A DNA stretch of 59,701 nt from Candidatus Omnitrophota bacterium (GTDB lineage: Bacteria > Hinthialibacterota > Hinthialibacteria > Hinthialibacterales > Hinthialibacteraceae), in NCBI GenBank assembly GCA_040755155.1, contig JBFMBP010000178.1:6357-66057 (forward strand), read 5' to 3'. The position numbers were made by a program, and so were the translations under genes. Every line of letters starts with the position of its first letter. Position 1 is the stretch's first letter. This document shows, in pieces, positions 40,127-48,705 of this stretch. The notes beneath the pieces were generated by a model that searched no databases, was not told the origin of the DNA, and saw only the letters and a list, made by a program, of their open reading frames with translations.

Positions 40127-41265
40127 GATCTCCTCCCTTTGGATTTCTTTTTCGAGGCTTGTTTTCGCCGAGAGGTTCCCCCGGTTTTCGGAACTGTTGT
40201 CTTGGGAGATTTGACGATAGGCGCGGACGCTTCATGCGTTTCGATCTCCTCCATTTCTTCTTCGATCCATTCTTCGCTGGACGCCGCCAGGGTGACGGCC
40301 GGTTCGGCTTTCCCAATTTGGATCGGCGTTTCGAAAAAGAAGGAGATGGCGTTGGAAGGGCAGGATGGTTTGCAATTCCAGCAATAGAAGCATTCCGATG
40401 GCTTCCAGCCTCCCATTTTATGCGGTTCGGCGCCGCCTTGGCAATCGGCGACGCAGATGTTGCAGCCGTTGCACAATTCTTCGTCTTTCTTCAACCGGAA
40501 GGCGGGATTCTTGCCGGCGACGCCCAGCAGTGCGCCCAACGGACAGATATAACGGCACCAGAAGCGGGCGCGATATAGGTTAAGCAAGACGACGATGATA
40601 AACAAAACGCCGATCAACATACTACCCCAAAAATAAGGTTGGACGTCCGTGACGAGACCGGTTCGATTGCGCAGTAAATCGTAAATCGGCTCGGAGATTA
40701 CGGTCGCCCTAATGGGGCCGACGCCTGGATCCGCTTGGTACAGCCAAGCGAACAATCCCGCTGCCAGCCAATTGAGCGCCGGATAAATCGAGGTCGCTAT
40801 CGAACGGTAAAGAAAGGAGAATGGATCCACCCATCCCACGGCGTTCCAACCCAGCATGGCGCCCGCCAGAAAAACCGTGAGAACGTAATACTTAATTCGC
40901 TGGCTGGTAGAATACGACGCCGATTCCATCCGCTTTTTCAATTTTCTTTGCCGGAGACTGGTGAAGAAATTATGAATGGCGCCGAAAGGGCATATCCATC
41001 CGCAAAACCAACGTCCGAAGACGATCGTCGCGGCCAGGGTAATCAATGAAAACAATAAAGCGATCGGTATGGCATGGGACGCCATCCACGTTCCAATCAT
41101 TACCAGCGGATCGATTTGGAAGAAAAACTTCACCGGGTAATCCATCGCGTAATTGGGATGAAAGATCGTTTGGAAGAAGAGATAAAAGAAGAAAATCAGG
41201 AAGGCGGTTTGGCAGGCGCGGCGCAGCCATACGATCAGGCTGGTTCTGCGTTTCTTTCGGCTCAT
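40123..41265 (-). CDS. NapH/NosR-like membrane 4Fe-4S protein
   Basis: A 380-residue quinol-oxidising-type membrane protein. About five to six helices, with cysteine motifs CGWICPFGAIH after helix 2 and CRYICPLGALLG near helix 5, as in NapH and the NosR C-terminus. Two 4Fe-4S motifs follow: CNGCNICVADC and CFYCWNCKPSCPS. The C-terminal tail is Glu-rich then Lys-rich (RRKQASKKKSKG). The start at 41265 puts a basic head before helix 1; an ATG 25 codons upstream (41340) is possible. It passes electrons from the quinone pool to the polyferredoxin at 39377. Confidence 0.85.
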   Translation of the reverse strand: MSRKKRRTSLIVWLRRACQTAFLIFFFYLFFQTIFHPNYAMDYPVKFFFQIDPLVMIGTWMASHAIPIALLFSLITLAATIVFGRWFCGWICPFGAIHNFFTSLRQRKLKKRMESASYSTSQRIKYYVLTVFLAGAMLGWNAVGWVDPFSFLYRSIATSIYPALNWLAAGLFAWLYQADPGVGPIRATVISEPIYDLLRNRTGLVTDVQPYFWGSMLIGVLFIIVVLLNLYRARFWCRYICPLGALLGVAGKNPAFRLKKDEELCNGCNICVADCQGGAEPHKMGGWKPSECFYCWNCKPSCPSNAISFFFETPIQIGKAEPAVTLAASSEEWIEEEMEEIETHEASAPIVKSPKTTVPKTGGTSRRKQASKKKSKGRRS

Positions 41266-41348
41266 AATGATGACTCGCAACGATTTCCAATCCTTCGCCC
41301 ATGCCTTCTTTGAAGGCGAGAAGGCATGGACGAAGACCATGTGAGCGA

Positions 41349-42281
41349 TTAAATCGCGATTTCTTGGGGATTGAGGGATTTGTAATCCATCACGCCTAGT
41401 TTGCGGTTGGCGGCTTCCACAATATGGCCGATCTGTTCCGGTTTTTTGTTCAGAAGCGTCGTGCCGAAAGCGTCCAACGCTACGGGATCGGTTCCCGCTG
41501 CGATGATGTCGCGGCGCTCCACATCCGCAAGATTGCCGCCGCGCGGACCATTGGCCATAAGAACGCGGATGGCGTCAATGACGATCAAGTCGGGCTTGAT
41601 GAAAGCCGATAGATCGGGAAGGGTGTTCGTAATATCCTGGTGAAAACGGTTGCGGGCGCCGCCGATCACTCCCATGAGGTTTTTCATGCTCATGGTCACT
41701 TCGCTGAGTCCGTGATGTTTGGCGATGGGAACGTTGATGACCTTATCTACTTCCACGGCGTCGGCGTAGATTTCCCATTCTTTCAACGCTTTGCCGTTGA
41801 TCGCCATCTTCTTGTATTTCCGTTGATCGAGGAAAAAGACTCTGGCCCCCGCTTTTTCGGCGGCGGCTTGAATGCCGCTGTTGGCGAAGCAGAGATGCTC
41901 CTTGTTGCAAGTGTTGTCGCTGACGATAACCTCTTTCGCCCCCGCTTCGTCGCACAATTTAATCAGCGTCGCCACGACGGCGGGATTAGTGTTGGCGGCG
42001 TATTCCGGTTTGCGGTCCCAACCCATATTGGGTTTCAACCAGACCACATCGCCTTTGGAAACGAATCGAGACATGCCGCCGAGCGCTTTGATCGCTTCGC
42101 GCACCAGCCGATCCGCTTCTTCGGCGACGCCCTCTTCTTCCTTCGGCGAGTTTTTATATTTCACAATGCTCATGACGGGAGCATCCGCCGCCAAAACGGA
42201 TAGGGATGGCCAGACGGCTTGCATTCCTGCGCCCGCCATCGCGCATGTTCTCATGAATTGTCTTCGATCGCAAAAAGCCAT
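41349..42281 (-). CDS. DUF362 protein, Tat-exported
   Basis: A 310-residue protein with Tat leader DRRQFMRTCAMAGAGM. The DUF362 body is complete: GDVVWLKPNMGWDRKP, GAKEVIVSDNTCNKEH, DKVINVPIAKHHGLSEVTMS, MKNLMGVIGG and DIIAAGTDPVALDAFG. Function of DUF362 is unknown; members occur next to ferredoxins and may hold an unusual cofactor. Here it is first in a three-gene operon with the NapH- and NapG-like proteins, so it is the likely terminal partner of the electron chain. Spacing to the next gene is short. Confidence 0.85.
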   Translation of the reverse strand: MAFCDRRQFMRTCAMAGAGMQAVWPSLSVLAADAPVMSIVKYKNSPKEEEGVAEEADRLVREAIKALGGMSRFVSKGDVVWLKPNMGWDRKPEYAANTNPAVVATLIKLCDEAGAKEVIVSDNTCNKEHLCFANSGIQAAAEKAGARVFFLDQRKYKKMAINGKALKEWEIYADAVEVDKVINVPIAKHHGLSEVTMSMKNLMGVIGGARNRFHQDITNTLPDLSAFIKPDLIVIDAIRVLMANGPRGGNLADVERRDIIAAGTDPVALDAFGTTLLNKKPEQIGHIVEAANRKLGVMDYKSLNPQEIAI

Positions 42282-42516
42282 TGTTCTTTACCTCGTAATT
42301 TTGTGGATATGGTTTTGTCGTTATTATTGTGCAAATAGGTTCGGAAGCAAGTGAATGATCCGGCGATTTCCTGCTCTAGGCATTTCTTTTTCATTTGACG
42401 AATAGGTTTTTATAATGACGCATGGAAAGGTTTCACTGGATTATGTTTTTCGACCCATCGAAATTAAATAGACAAAATGAGTGATGGAGAAAACGGCTTT
42501 CTCTTTCCTAACTTAA

Positions 42517-42870
42517 TTAACGTAAAGGGAGATATCGTACTTGTCCAATCCATTCGCCGGGAACGCTGCAATCGTTTAAAAGCAATATATCTTCAATAGT
42601 AATTTGAATTGGGACGCTGCGATTTGATTCGAATACTCCCGGCATAGGCTTTCCTGTTCGTATTCGTTCGTAAGCATAGCGCGTAATCGTACTTACATCA
42701 TAAGTCAACAAAATGCGATCTTCTTTAGCTGCCCATTCCAATACCGATTCATCGTCGGCTCCCGATAATCCCGCATCTTGGATGCGAACTATATCCAGAT
42801 TGGGATTACGCCGCAATAAACCGCGGATGATATCATTGTTAAAATTTTCATCAGCCGCAAAGCGAAGCAT
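42517..42870 (-). CDS. DUF5615 PIN-like toxin
   Basis: A 117-residue protein with a PIN-like Mut7-C/DUF5615 pattern: FAADENFNNDIIRGLLRRNP (the Asp-Glu that binds metal), IRIQDAGLSGADDESVLEWA-type segment and LLTYDVSTITRYAYERI. Expected to be an RNase. Its ATG overlaps the DUF433 stop by one base (TAATG), giving strict coupling. Pairing with DUF433 is a common toxin-antitoxin arrangement. Complete. Confidence 0.85.
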   Translation of the reverse strand: MLRFAADENFNNDIIRGLLRRNPNLDIVRIQDAGLSGADDESVLEWAAKEDRILLTYDVSTITRYAYERIRTGKPMPGVFESNRSVPIQITIEDILLLNDCSVPGEWIGQVRYLPLR

Positions 42871-43208
42871 TAGCGGATTTCTCGATTCGAACGTCGAGCC
42901 AATAGCCGGTTGCGTATTCCGGCAGGATCGAACCGCGATTCGTTTTCCTGGCGGATGGCCTCAATATCTTTCTTTCTTTTTTCCAAATAGGCGGCGATTT
43001 CATCGGATCGCCGAAGACAATAACCAATTACGTTATACACGTCGGCTAGTTGAAGACTTGGGTACTGTTGGACGATCTCTTCGGCGGTGGCTCCCTCTTG
43101 GAATGCTTCCATCACGACGTCAAGGGTAACGCGGGTTTTTCCAATCCGCACTACTTCATCGGCGTCTACTTCAAGCGGCAATATTTCGGGAGAAAACGTA
43201 AGTGGCAT
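42870..43208 (-). CDS. DUF433 antitoxin
   Basis: A 112-residue protein. DUF433 core: VVRIGKTRVTLDVVMEAFQE, GATAEEIVQQYPSLQLADVY and NVIGYCLRRSDEIAAYLEKR, an HTH for operator binding followed by a helix, and a basic tail FDPAGIRNRLLARRSNREIR that would contact the toxin. GAGGAG before the ATG. Expected to repress its own operon. Confidence 0.88.
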   Translation of the reverse strand: MPLTFSPEILPLEVDADEVVRIGKTRVTLDVVMEAFQEGATAEEIVQQYPSLQLADVYNVIGYCLRRSDEIAAYLEKRKKDIEAIRQENESRFDPAGIRNRLLARRSNREIR

Positions 43209-43266
43209 CGAATCGTACTCCTCGTATTATTTTAACCGCTGAATGGCAATTTCCAATGTTGACTCT

Positions 43267-44424
43267 TTATCCTTTTACGCCGTCTTTCAGCCGCGAGAAG
43301 AAATTCTCCCATGCGCTTTCTCGCACGTTTCCTATTTGAACGTGGCCGTCGAGCGCGGGAGCCAAACGAACGATGACCATATTCCATTCGGGAATTACGA
43401 AAATAAAATTGCGTCCGGTGCCATGCGCGGCGTAGGTTTTCGGCGGCGCCGAAGGCCAGGGCCGCTTTCCGTCCTTCTGGACTCCATTCGTCCACCAGAA
43501 AAAGCCATACCGGCCCGTTAAGTCTAAATACTTCGTTGGGATATCCGCGCCGACTTGCGTCGAAACAGCCCTTTCGACGAAAGACGATGCGAGCAACGGC
43601 TTGCCGTTCCAATTCCCTTGATTCAAAAACAACAGCCCGTAACGCGACAAATCTAGCGCATTCGAAGAGACTCCTCCTTGAATCTCTCCCGGCGTCCCCG
43701 CAGGATTGTTGAACAAAATCCCATCCCTATAACCATAGTTGGACCAGGAAAATTGTTTCATTTCAATGGGGTTGGCGATTCGCTCTTTAAATAGTTGTTC
43801 CAGCGGTTTGCCTGCCGCTTTGGTCAATATGCGGCCTAAAAGATGCACTGGGGGATCGTGGTATTTAAAGGAGGTTCCCGCCGTAAATATAGGGGGACCG
43901 GGAACGGCGTATTCAAGGACGCATTCGAGATGGCGAGAAGGATCGGTTTCGTAAAATTTCCAGCCATCGCCCTTGGCCCCGTCGTAGCCGGAGGTCATCG
44001 ATGCCAAATGGCTGAGTTTGATTTGGGCGTATTCCGGATATTTGCTGCTTAACGAAGGTATATATTTTACGGCGAAATCGTCTATGCCGACGACGCCGTC
44101 CGCCGCTAAGAGTCCGAGGATGGCGCTGGTAAACGTTTTGGTGCAGGAGTATAGTACGCGGACTTTATCGGCGCCGGAGCCTTGCCATATCAGATAGCCG
44201 TTTCTGACAATCGCCATCTCGTCGATCCCCGCGCCGCCCGATTGAGATTTAAAGTCATCAAGGGCTTTTTGGAGGTTATCATGCGCAACGCCTTGGCTTT
44301 CGGGCGTGCTGGTTTGCCATTCGCCGGCGGGAAAAACCATGCCTTCCTTCGCGGCGGCGGGAATCCCCATGCTTAAGCCGATTAAAATGATAGAGAAAAG
44401 CCGGTTGCAACTCGTCAGGACCAT
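43267..44424 (-). CDS. Exported serine hydrolase, beta-lactamase/class C type
   Basis: A 385-residue protein with signal peptide RLFSIILIGLSMGIPAAA and the penicillin-binding fold: catalytic SxxK in LYSCTKTFTSAILG, a YHDPPVHLLG segment at the place of the second motif, and HGTGRNFIFVIPEW near the KTG-type position. Family: esterases, D-aminopeptidases and beta-lactamase-like hydrolases; substrate open. GGAG six bases before ATG 44424 supports this start over an ATG four codons upstream. Follows frr in reading direction but is separated by 80 bases. Confidence 0.82.
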   Translation of the reverse strand: MVLTSCNRLFSIILIGLSMGIPAAAKEGMVFPAGEWQTSTPESQGVAHDNLQKALDDFKSQSGGAGIDEMAIVRNGYLIWQGSGADKVRVLYSCTKTFTSAILGLLAADGVVGIDDFAVKYIPSLSSKYPEYAQIKLSHLASMTSGYDGAKGDGWKFYETDPSRHLECVLEYAVPGPPIFTAGTSFKYHDPPVHLLGRILTKAAGKPLEQLFKERIANPIEMKQFSWSNYGYRDGILFNNPAGTPGEIQGGVSSNALDLSRYGLLFLNQGNWNGKPLLASSFVERAVSTQVGADIPTKYLDLTGRYGFFWWTNGVQKDGKRPWPSAPPKTYAAHGTGRNFIFVIPEWNMVIVRLAPALDGHVQIGNVRESAWENFFSRLKDGVKG

Positions 44425-44504
44425 ATCGATCTCCATTTTTATCGTTGTCGGCGCGTTATGGCGACAGGCAAAATGATAAAAACGATTTGCGATTCGATTT
44501 TTTT

Positions 44505-45065
44505 TTAAAAATTCATGATTTCGTGTTCTTTGTCTTTGAGGATATCGTCGATGGCCGTGGTGAACTTGTCGGTCAATTTCTGCACTTCGGCCTGAAGATT
44601 TTTGGAGTCGTCTTCGGGGAGGGAGCCTTCTTTTTCCGCCTTCTTTAGGGACTCGATGCTTTCGCGGCGCACCTGGCGTACGCGCACTTTGCCTTCTTCG
44701 CCTACTTTTTTGGCGATTTTGACCAAGTCGCGGCGGCGTTCTTCCGTCAAAGGCGGGATGGAGAGGCGGATCAATTTGCCGTCGCTGTTGGGATTGATGC
44801 CTAGATCGGATTTTTGGATGGCTTTTTCGATTTCGCCAATGATGGATTTATCCCAAGGCTGGATAACGAGAAGACGAGCTTCGGGGACGCTGATATTAGC
44901 CAGTTGCCGGATGGGCGTTTTGGCGCCGTAGGCTTCCACTTGAACGGAATCGAGAAGCGCGGGCGTAGCGCGTCCAGTGCGCAACTGGGCCAGTTCGCGT
45001 TTGGTATGTTCTATGGACTCTTCCATTTCCATCTGGCATTCTTCGATAAATTCGTTCGATATCAT
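44505..45065 (-). CDS. frr: Ribosome recycling factor
   Basis: A 186-residue protein, normal RRF length: [80 protein letters not shown], and [16 protein letters not shown]. With EF-G it splits post-termination ribosomes. GGGTGGA precedes the ATG, which overlaps the pyrH stop by four bases. The frame extends upstream within pyrH, but that is only overlap. Confidence 0.96.
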   Translation of the reverse strand: MISNEFIEECQMEMEESIEHTKRELAQLRTGRATPALLDSVQVEAYGAKTPIRQLANISVPEARLLVIQPWDKSIIGEIEKAIQKSDLGINPNSDGKLIRLSIPPLTEERRRDLVKIAKKVGEEGKVRVRQVRRESIESLKKAEKEGSLPEDDSKNLQAEVQKLTDKFTTAIDDILKDKEHEIMNF

Positions 45066-45796
45066 GATTCCACCCTTATCTTTTCTTCTCCGCGCACGAT
45101 GGTTCCGACGGATTCCCCCATTAAGGCGCGGCGGATGGCTCCCGGCTTCGTCATGTCGAAGACGATGATAGGGAGGTTGTTTTCCATGCAAAGGGAAACG
45201 GCGGTGGAATCCATCACGCGGAGTCCTTTGTGCAGAACTTCCTTGTACGTCAACGATTCGTAACGGATGGCGTTATGGTCTTTTTTAGGATCGCTGGAAT
45301 AGACGCCATCCACTTTGGTGGCTTTATAAACGACTTCGGCTTCGATTTCGATGGCGCGGAGAGCGGCGGCCGTATCGGTGGTGAAATAGGGGTTTCCGGT
45401 TCCGCCTCCGAAAATGACGACGCGCCCTTTTTCGATATGGCGAATCGCGCGGCGCCGGATATAAGGCTCGGCCAATTCCTCCATGTGAATTGCTGTCTGC
45501 ACTCGCGTATCGACGCCCGCTTGTTCCAAGGCGCCTTGGAAAGCTAAAACGTTGATGACGGTAGCCAACATGCCCATGTAATGGGCGGTGGGTTCGTCGA
45601 TAAAGGAGGAGATCGATTCGCTTCCGCGCCAGATATTTCCGCCTCCAAGCACAATGGCGAGTTGCACGCCGCATTGGCGGGCGTCGGCGATTTGACGGGA
45701 GACTTGTTCGAGGGTGGGGAAATGGATGCCGTGCCCTTGCTCGCCCGCGAGGGCTTCCCCGCTGATCTTAAGTAGGACCCGACGAGGCTTGGGCAT
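45062..45796 (-). CDS. pyrH: UMP kinase
   Basis: A 244-residue bacterial UMP kinase: [20 protein letters not shown] at the start (phosphate-binding Lys), [50 protein letters not shown] and [15 protein letters not shown]. Makes UDP from UMP. Position rpsB-tsf-pyrH-frr is the standard bacterial order. A large stem between tsf and this gene may tune its expression. Confidence 0.96.
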   Translation of the reverse strand: MPKPRRVLLKISGEALAGEQGHGIHFPTLEQVSRQIADARQCGVQLAIVLGGGNIWRGSESISSFIDEPTAHYMGMLATVINVLAFQGALEQAGVDTRVQTAIHMEELAEPYIRRRAIRHIEKGRVVIFGGGTGNPYFTTDTAAALRAIEIEAEVVYKATKVDGVYSSDPKKDHNAIRYESLTYKEVLHKGLRVMDSTAVSLCMENNLPIIVFDMTKPGAIRRALMGESVGTIVRGEEKIRVES

Positions 45797-45826
45797 TGTA
45801 ATATTCTTCCCTTGGCGGGTGGAATG

Positions 45827-45860
45827 ACGGCGGAACCGGTTCGAACGCCGGTTCCGCCGT
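45827..45860 (-). promoter_or_regulatory. Strong stem-loop between tsf and pyrH
   Basis: ACGGCGGAACCGG / CCGGTTCCGCCGT, a 13-bp perfect stem with an 8-base loop TTCGAACG. No T-run on the minus strand, so attenuation or mRNA processing is more likely than full termination. Confidence 0.6.
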
Positions 45861-45876
45861 AGTTAGTCATGTAATT

Positions 45877-46482
45877 TTATTGTAGTTCTTCTCCCAATTG
45901 GAAGCGAACGAAGCGGCGAATTTGAATATTTTCGCCCAGTTTGCCCATCGTTTCTTTGGCGTAATCTTCCACGGTGATGTTCATATCCTTAATGAAAGGT
46001 TGCTCGAGAAGGCAAATCTGGGAATAAAACTTATCGATTCGCCCATCGACGATCTTATCGATGACATTGGCGGGTTTGCCCGATTCTCTGGCCTGGTTGG
46101 CGAGAATCTCCCTTTCGTTGGCCAGCGCCGATTCCGGCACTTGATCCCGTTGGAGATAGAGAGGAGAAGACGCCGCTACATGCATGGCAATGTCCTTGGC
46201 GAAGTCCTGGAAGGCGGGGGTGCGGGCCACGAAATCGGTTTCGCAATTGATTTCCACCAGAACGCCAATGCGATTGCCGGGGTGAATGTAAGAAAAGACG
46301 ACGCCCTCTTTGGTTGTGCGTCCGCTGCGTTTCGCCGCATCCGCCATTCCTTTTTCCCGCAGATATTTAGTCGCTTTATCGAAATCCCCATCGCATTCCG
46401 TCAGGGCTTTTTTGCAATCCATCATGCCTGCGCCGGTTTTTTCGCGAAGATCTTTCACTTGAGTTGCAGAAATTGTTACCAT
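45877..46482 (-). CDS. tsf: Elongation factor Ts
   Basis: A 201-residue protein of the short EF-Ts type (E. coli has 283). N-terminal domain TQVKDLREKTGAGMMDCKKA, core VLVEINCETDFVARTPAFQD, and the end QPFIKDMNITVEDYAKETMG. Exchanges GDP on EF-Tu; the TDFV motif of the core that contacts EF-Tu is present. Follows rpsB by 29 bases. Confidence 0.95.
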   Translation of the reverse strand: MVTISATQVKDLREKTGAGMMDCKKALTECDGDFDKATKYLREKGMADAAKRSGRTTKEGVVFSYIHPGNRIGVLVEINCETDFVARTPAFQDFAKDIAMHVAASSPLYLQRDQVPESALANEREILANQARESGKPANVIDKIVDGRIDKFYSQICLLEQPFIKDMNITVEDYAKETMGKLGENIQIRRFVRFQLGEELQ

Positions 46483-46511
46483 CGGCTCAATCCTTTTCTT
46501 CTCTTTCGTCG

Positions 46512-47357
46512 TTATTCTACGGGATTCGATTCCGCCGATGAGGCCGCCAATTTGTTGGATTCGGCGGAAGCGTTATGGCTTGCGTCTTCCTTTTCGGCCT
46601 CATCCGCTTCATTTGCCGTTTCGTCATCCGCGATTTCGCCTTCGCTGTCGAGCGCCGCGCCTTCGGAAGCGGCCATGCGGCCTTCAATGACCGATTCGGC
46701 GATGCGGGAAGCGATCAGGCGCACCGCCCGGATGGCGTCGTCGTTGCCAGGAATGACGTAATCGATGTCGTCGGGATCGCAGTTCGTATCGACAATGGCT
46801 ACAACGGGTATTCCCAGCCGCCTGGCTTCCAGGACGGAGATTCTTTCTTTGCGGGTATCCGTTACGAAAAGAACGGAAGGAATTTCGTTCATGTCCTTGA
46901 TGCCTGCGAGGTTCTTTTGCAATTTATCCCTCAGTTTGAGCATCTCTTGCCGCTCTTTCTTGGTTCGGCGAAGACCGGTTCCGCTTTCGTCGCTCAGTTG
47001 GACGTCCAATTCCTTCAATTTGTTGATGCTTTTACGAATGGTGTCGTAGTTCGTCAACATGCCGCCCAGCCATCGTTGATTGACGTAATATTGTCCGCAA
47101 CGTTTGGCTTCTTCTTTGACGGTGTCCTGAGCTTGTTTCTTGGTGCCGACAAAGAGGACGGTTCCGCCTTCCGCCGCGATGTCGCGTACGAAGCGGCAGG
47201 CTTCTTTCAGTAAACGCACGGTCTTTTTCAAGTCGATGATATAGATGCCGTTGCGCTGGCCGAAGATGTACTTGGCCATTTTCGGATTCCATCGGCGCGT
47301 CTGATGCCCGAAATGGACTCCGGATTCTAGGAGTTGTTTCATGCTTACGTTGGACAA
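46512..47357 (-). CDS. rpsB: 30S ribosomal protein S2
   Basis: A 281-residue S2: [80 protein letters not shown] and [20 protein letters not shown]. The conserved part ends near residue 230; the remaining 50 residues are acidic and Ala/Ser-rich ([20 protein letters not shown]), longer than usual. AGGAG lies eight bases before a TTG at 47357 and too far from the internal ATG, so TTG is the likely start. A palindrome sits just upstream. Confidence 0.95.
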   Translation of the reverse strand: MSNVSMKQLLESGVHFGHQTRRWNPKMAKYIFGQRNGIYIIDLKKTVRLLKEACRFVRDIAAEGGTVLFVGTKKQAQDTVKEEAKRCGQYYVNQRWLGGMLTNYDTIRKSINKLKELDVQLSDESGTGLRRTKKERQEMLKLRDKLQKNLAGIKDMNEIPSVLFVTDTRKERISVLEARRLGIPVVAIVDTNCDPDDIDYVIPGNDDAIRAVRLIASRIAESVIEGRMAASEGAALDSEGEIADDETANEADEAEKEDASHNASAESNKLAASSAESNPVE

Positions 47358-47374
47358 AGGAACACTCCTTTGAT

Positions 47375-47388
47375 ACCGCCTAGGCGGT
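47375..47388 (-). promoter_or_regulatory. Perfect palindrome in rpsB leader
   Basis: ACCGCCTAGGCGGT, a 14-base perfect palindrome about ten bases upstream of the rpsB ribosome site. Could be an mRNA hairpin base or a binding site linked to S2 feedback; function is inference. Confidence 0.4.
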
Positions 47389-47766
47389 AAGATGCTCTTG
47401 GCGTTGGACTTATTGAATGGATATCACTTACGCGAAGAGATTATAATTATGGCTGGAAGCAGCGATTTATTCAAGGAGGATAGAAGGATTGGGAATAGGT
47501 TGTCTCATTCGATTCAATGATAAGAGAACCAATACTATAAATAACATTTATGGGATTCATTCGATAGTTTTAACGCGCTTTTTCAACTCGTTGAAATCCC
47601 CAGTGAGATTGATTCCGGTTTGTCTTATTGATAACGAAAATCCCTAATCACAGAGAAACGGAAGGAATGCGGAACCTTGCGGCCCCGCATTCTTTTTATT
47701 TACATGGAATATTGTAATAATCCAGACGTGGGCTGACGCTGAATCGGAAATATTCGCCGCGAGCGA
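47389..47766. other. Intergenic region with one hairpin
   Basis: Mostly A/T-rich. Holds GAATGCGG / CCGCATTC (47665-47692) followed by TTTTTATTT on the plus strand. Position beyond tpiA suggests a terminator for it, but the T-run lies on the far side, so orientation is unclear. Confidence 0.45.
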
Positions 47767-48531
47767 TTACAGAGCGCCGCTATTTTCGATGATGCCGGCG
47801 AAATCGTCCACTTTCAAACTGGCGCCGCCGACGAGTGCGCCGTCGATGTCGGGTTGGGTCAGCAGTTCCTTGGCGTTGCTGGCTTTGACGCTGCCGCCGT
47901 ATTGGATGCGCACCGTTTGCGCCGTAGCGTCGTCATACAACTTGGCGATGAGTCCGCGGGCGAAAGCGTGGACGGATTGGGCGTCTTCCGGCGTGGCGGT
48001 TTTGCCCGTGCCGATAGCCCAGACGGGTTCGTAGGCGACGATCATCGATTTGACCTGCTCGGCGCTTAGTCCGGCGAGTCCGCCGCGAAGGTGATCTTCC
48101 ACGACATCTTGCGTCTTGCCTTGTTCGCGTTCCTGCTCCGTTTCGCCGATGCACATGATGGGGATCAAGTTGTTGGCGAAGGCGCATTTTACCTTTTCAT
48201 TGATGAATTCATTGGATTCCTTGAAGTAAGTCCGGCGTTCGGAATGGCCGAGGATGACGTATCGGCATCCGCAATCGAGCAGGAAGAGGGGCGAGATTTC
48301 GCCAGTGTAGGCGCCGTCGGCTTTCGGGTAGAGGTTCTGGCCGCCGAGCGCGATTTTCGTTCCCTTAATGACGGCGCCGGTTTCCTTCAACGAGGTGAAG
48401 GGGGGGCAAAAGACGATATCGACGGCGCTCGTCTGACCATGCTTGGCGGCGATGCCTTTGGCGAGACTTTCCGCCGCCGCCGCTGTTCCCGCGTTCATTT
48501 TCCAATTTCCCGCTATGATGAGTTTGCGCAT
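47767..48531 (-). CDS. tpiA: Triosephosphate isomerase
   Basis: A 254-residue TIM: KLIIAGNWKMNAG (catalytic Lys), YVILGHSERRTYF (catalytic His), IVAYEPVWAIGTGKTATPED (catalytic Glu and loop 6) and VRIQYGGSVKASNAKELL (phosphate loop). Interconverts dihydroxyacetone phosphate and glyceraldehyde-3-phosphate. AAGGAGAAC supports ATG 48531 over an ATG seven codons upstream. Alone here, not with gapA or pgk. Confidence 0.96.
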   Translation of the reverse strand: MRKLIIAGNWKMNAGTAAAAESLAKGIAAKHGQTSAVDIVFCPPFTSLKETGAVIKGTKIALGGQNLYPKADGAYTGEISPLFLLDCGCRYVILGHSERRTYFKESNEFINEKVKCAFANNLIPIMCIGETEQEREQGKTQDVVEDHLRGGLAGLSAEQVKSMIVAYEPVWAIGTGKTATPEDAQSVHAFARGLIAKLYDDATAQTVRIQYGGSVKASNAKELLTQPDIDGALVGGASLKVDDFAGIIENSGAL

Positions 48532-48705
48532 CAAGCTGTTCTCCTTTATCAATTGTTAGGGTTTATTATGGTTCATCCACGATGGATTCTATCGAACGGA
48601 TAGTATCTGCAAGCCTGCGAATGGCGCTATTATACCACCGGCTCACTCCATTACACAGGCCGTTAAAAAACGAATGGCGAAACGTCTCTATCCCAGTTCG
48701 GACAA

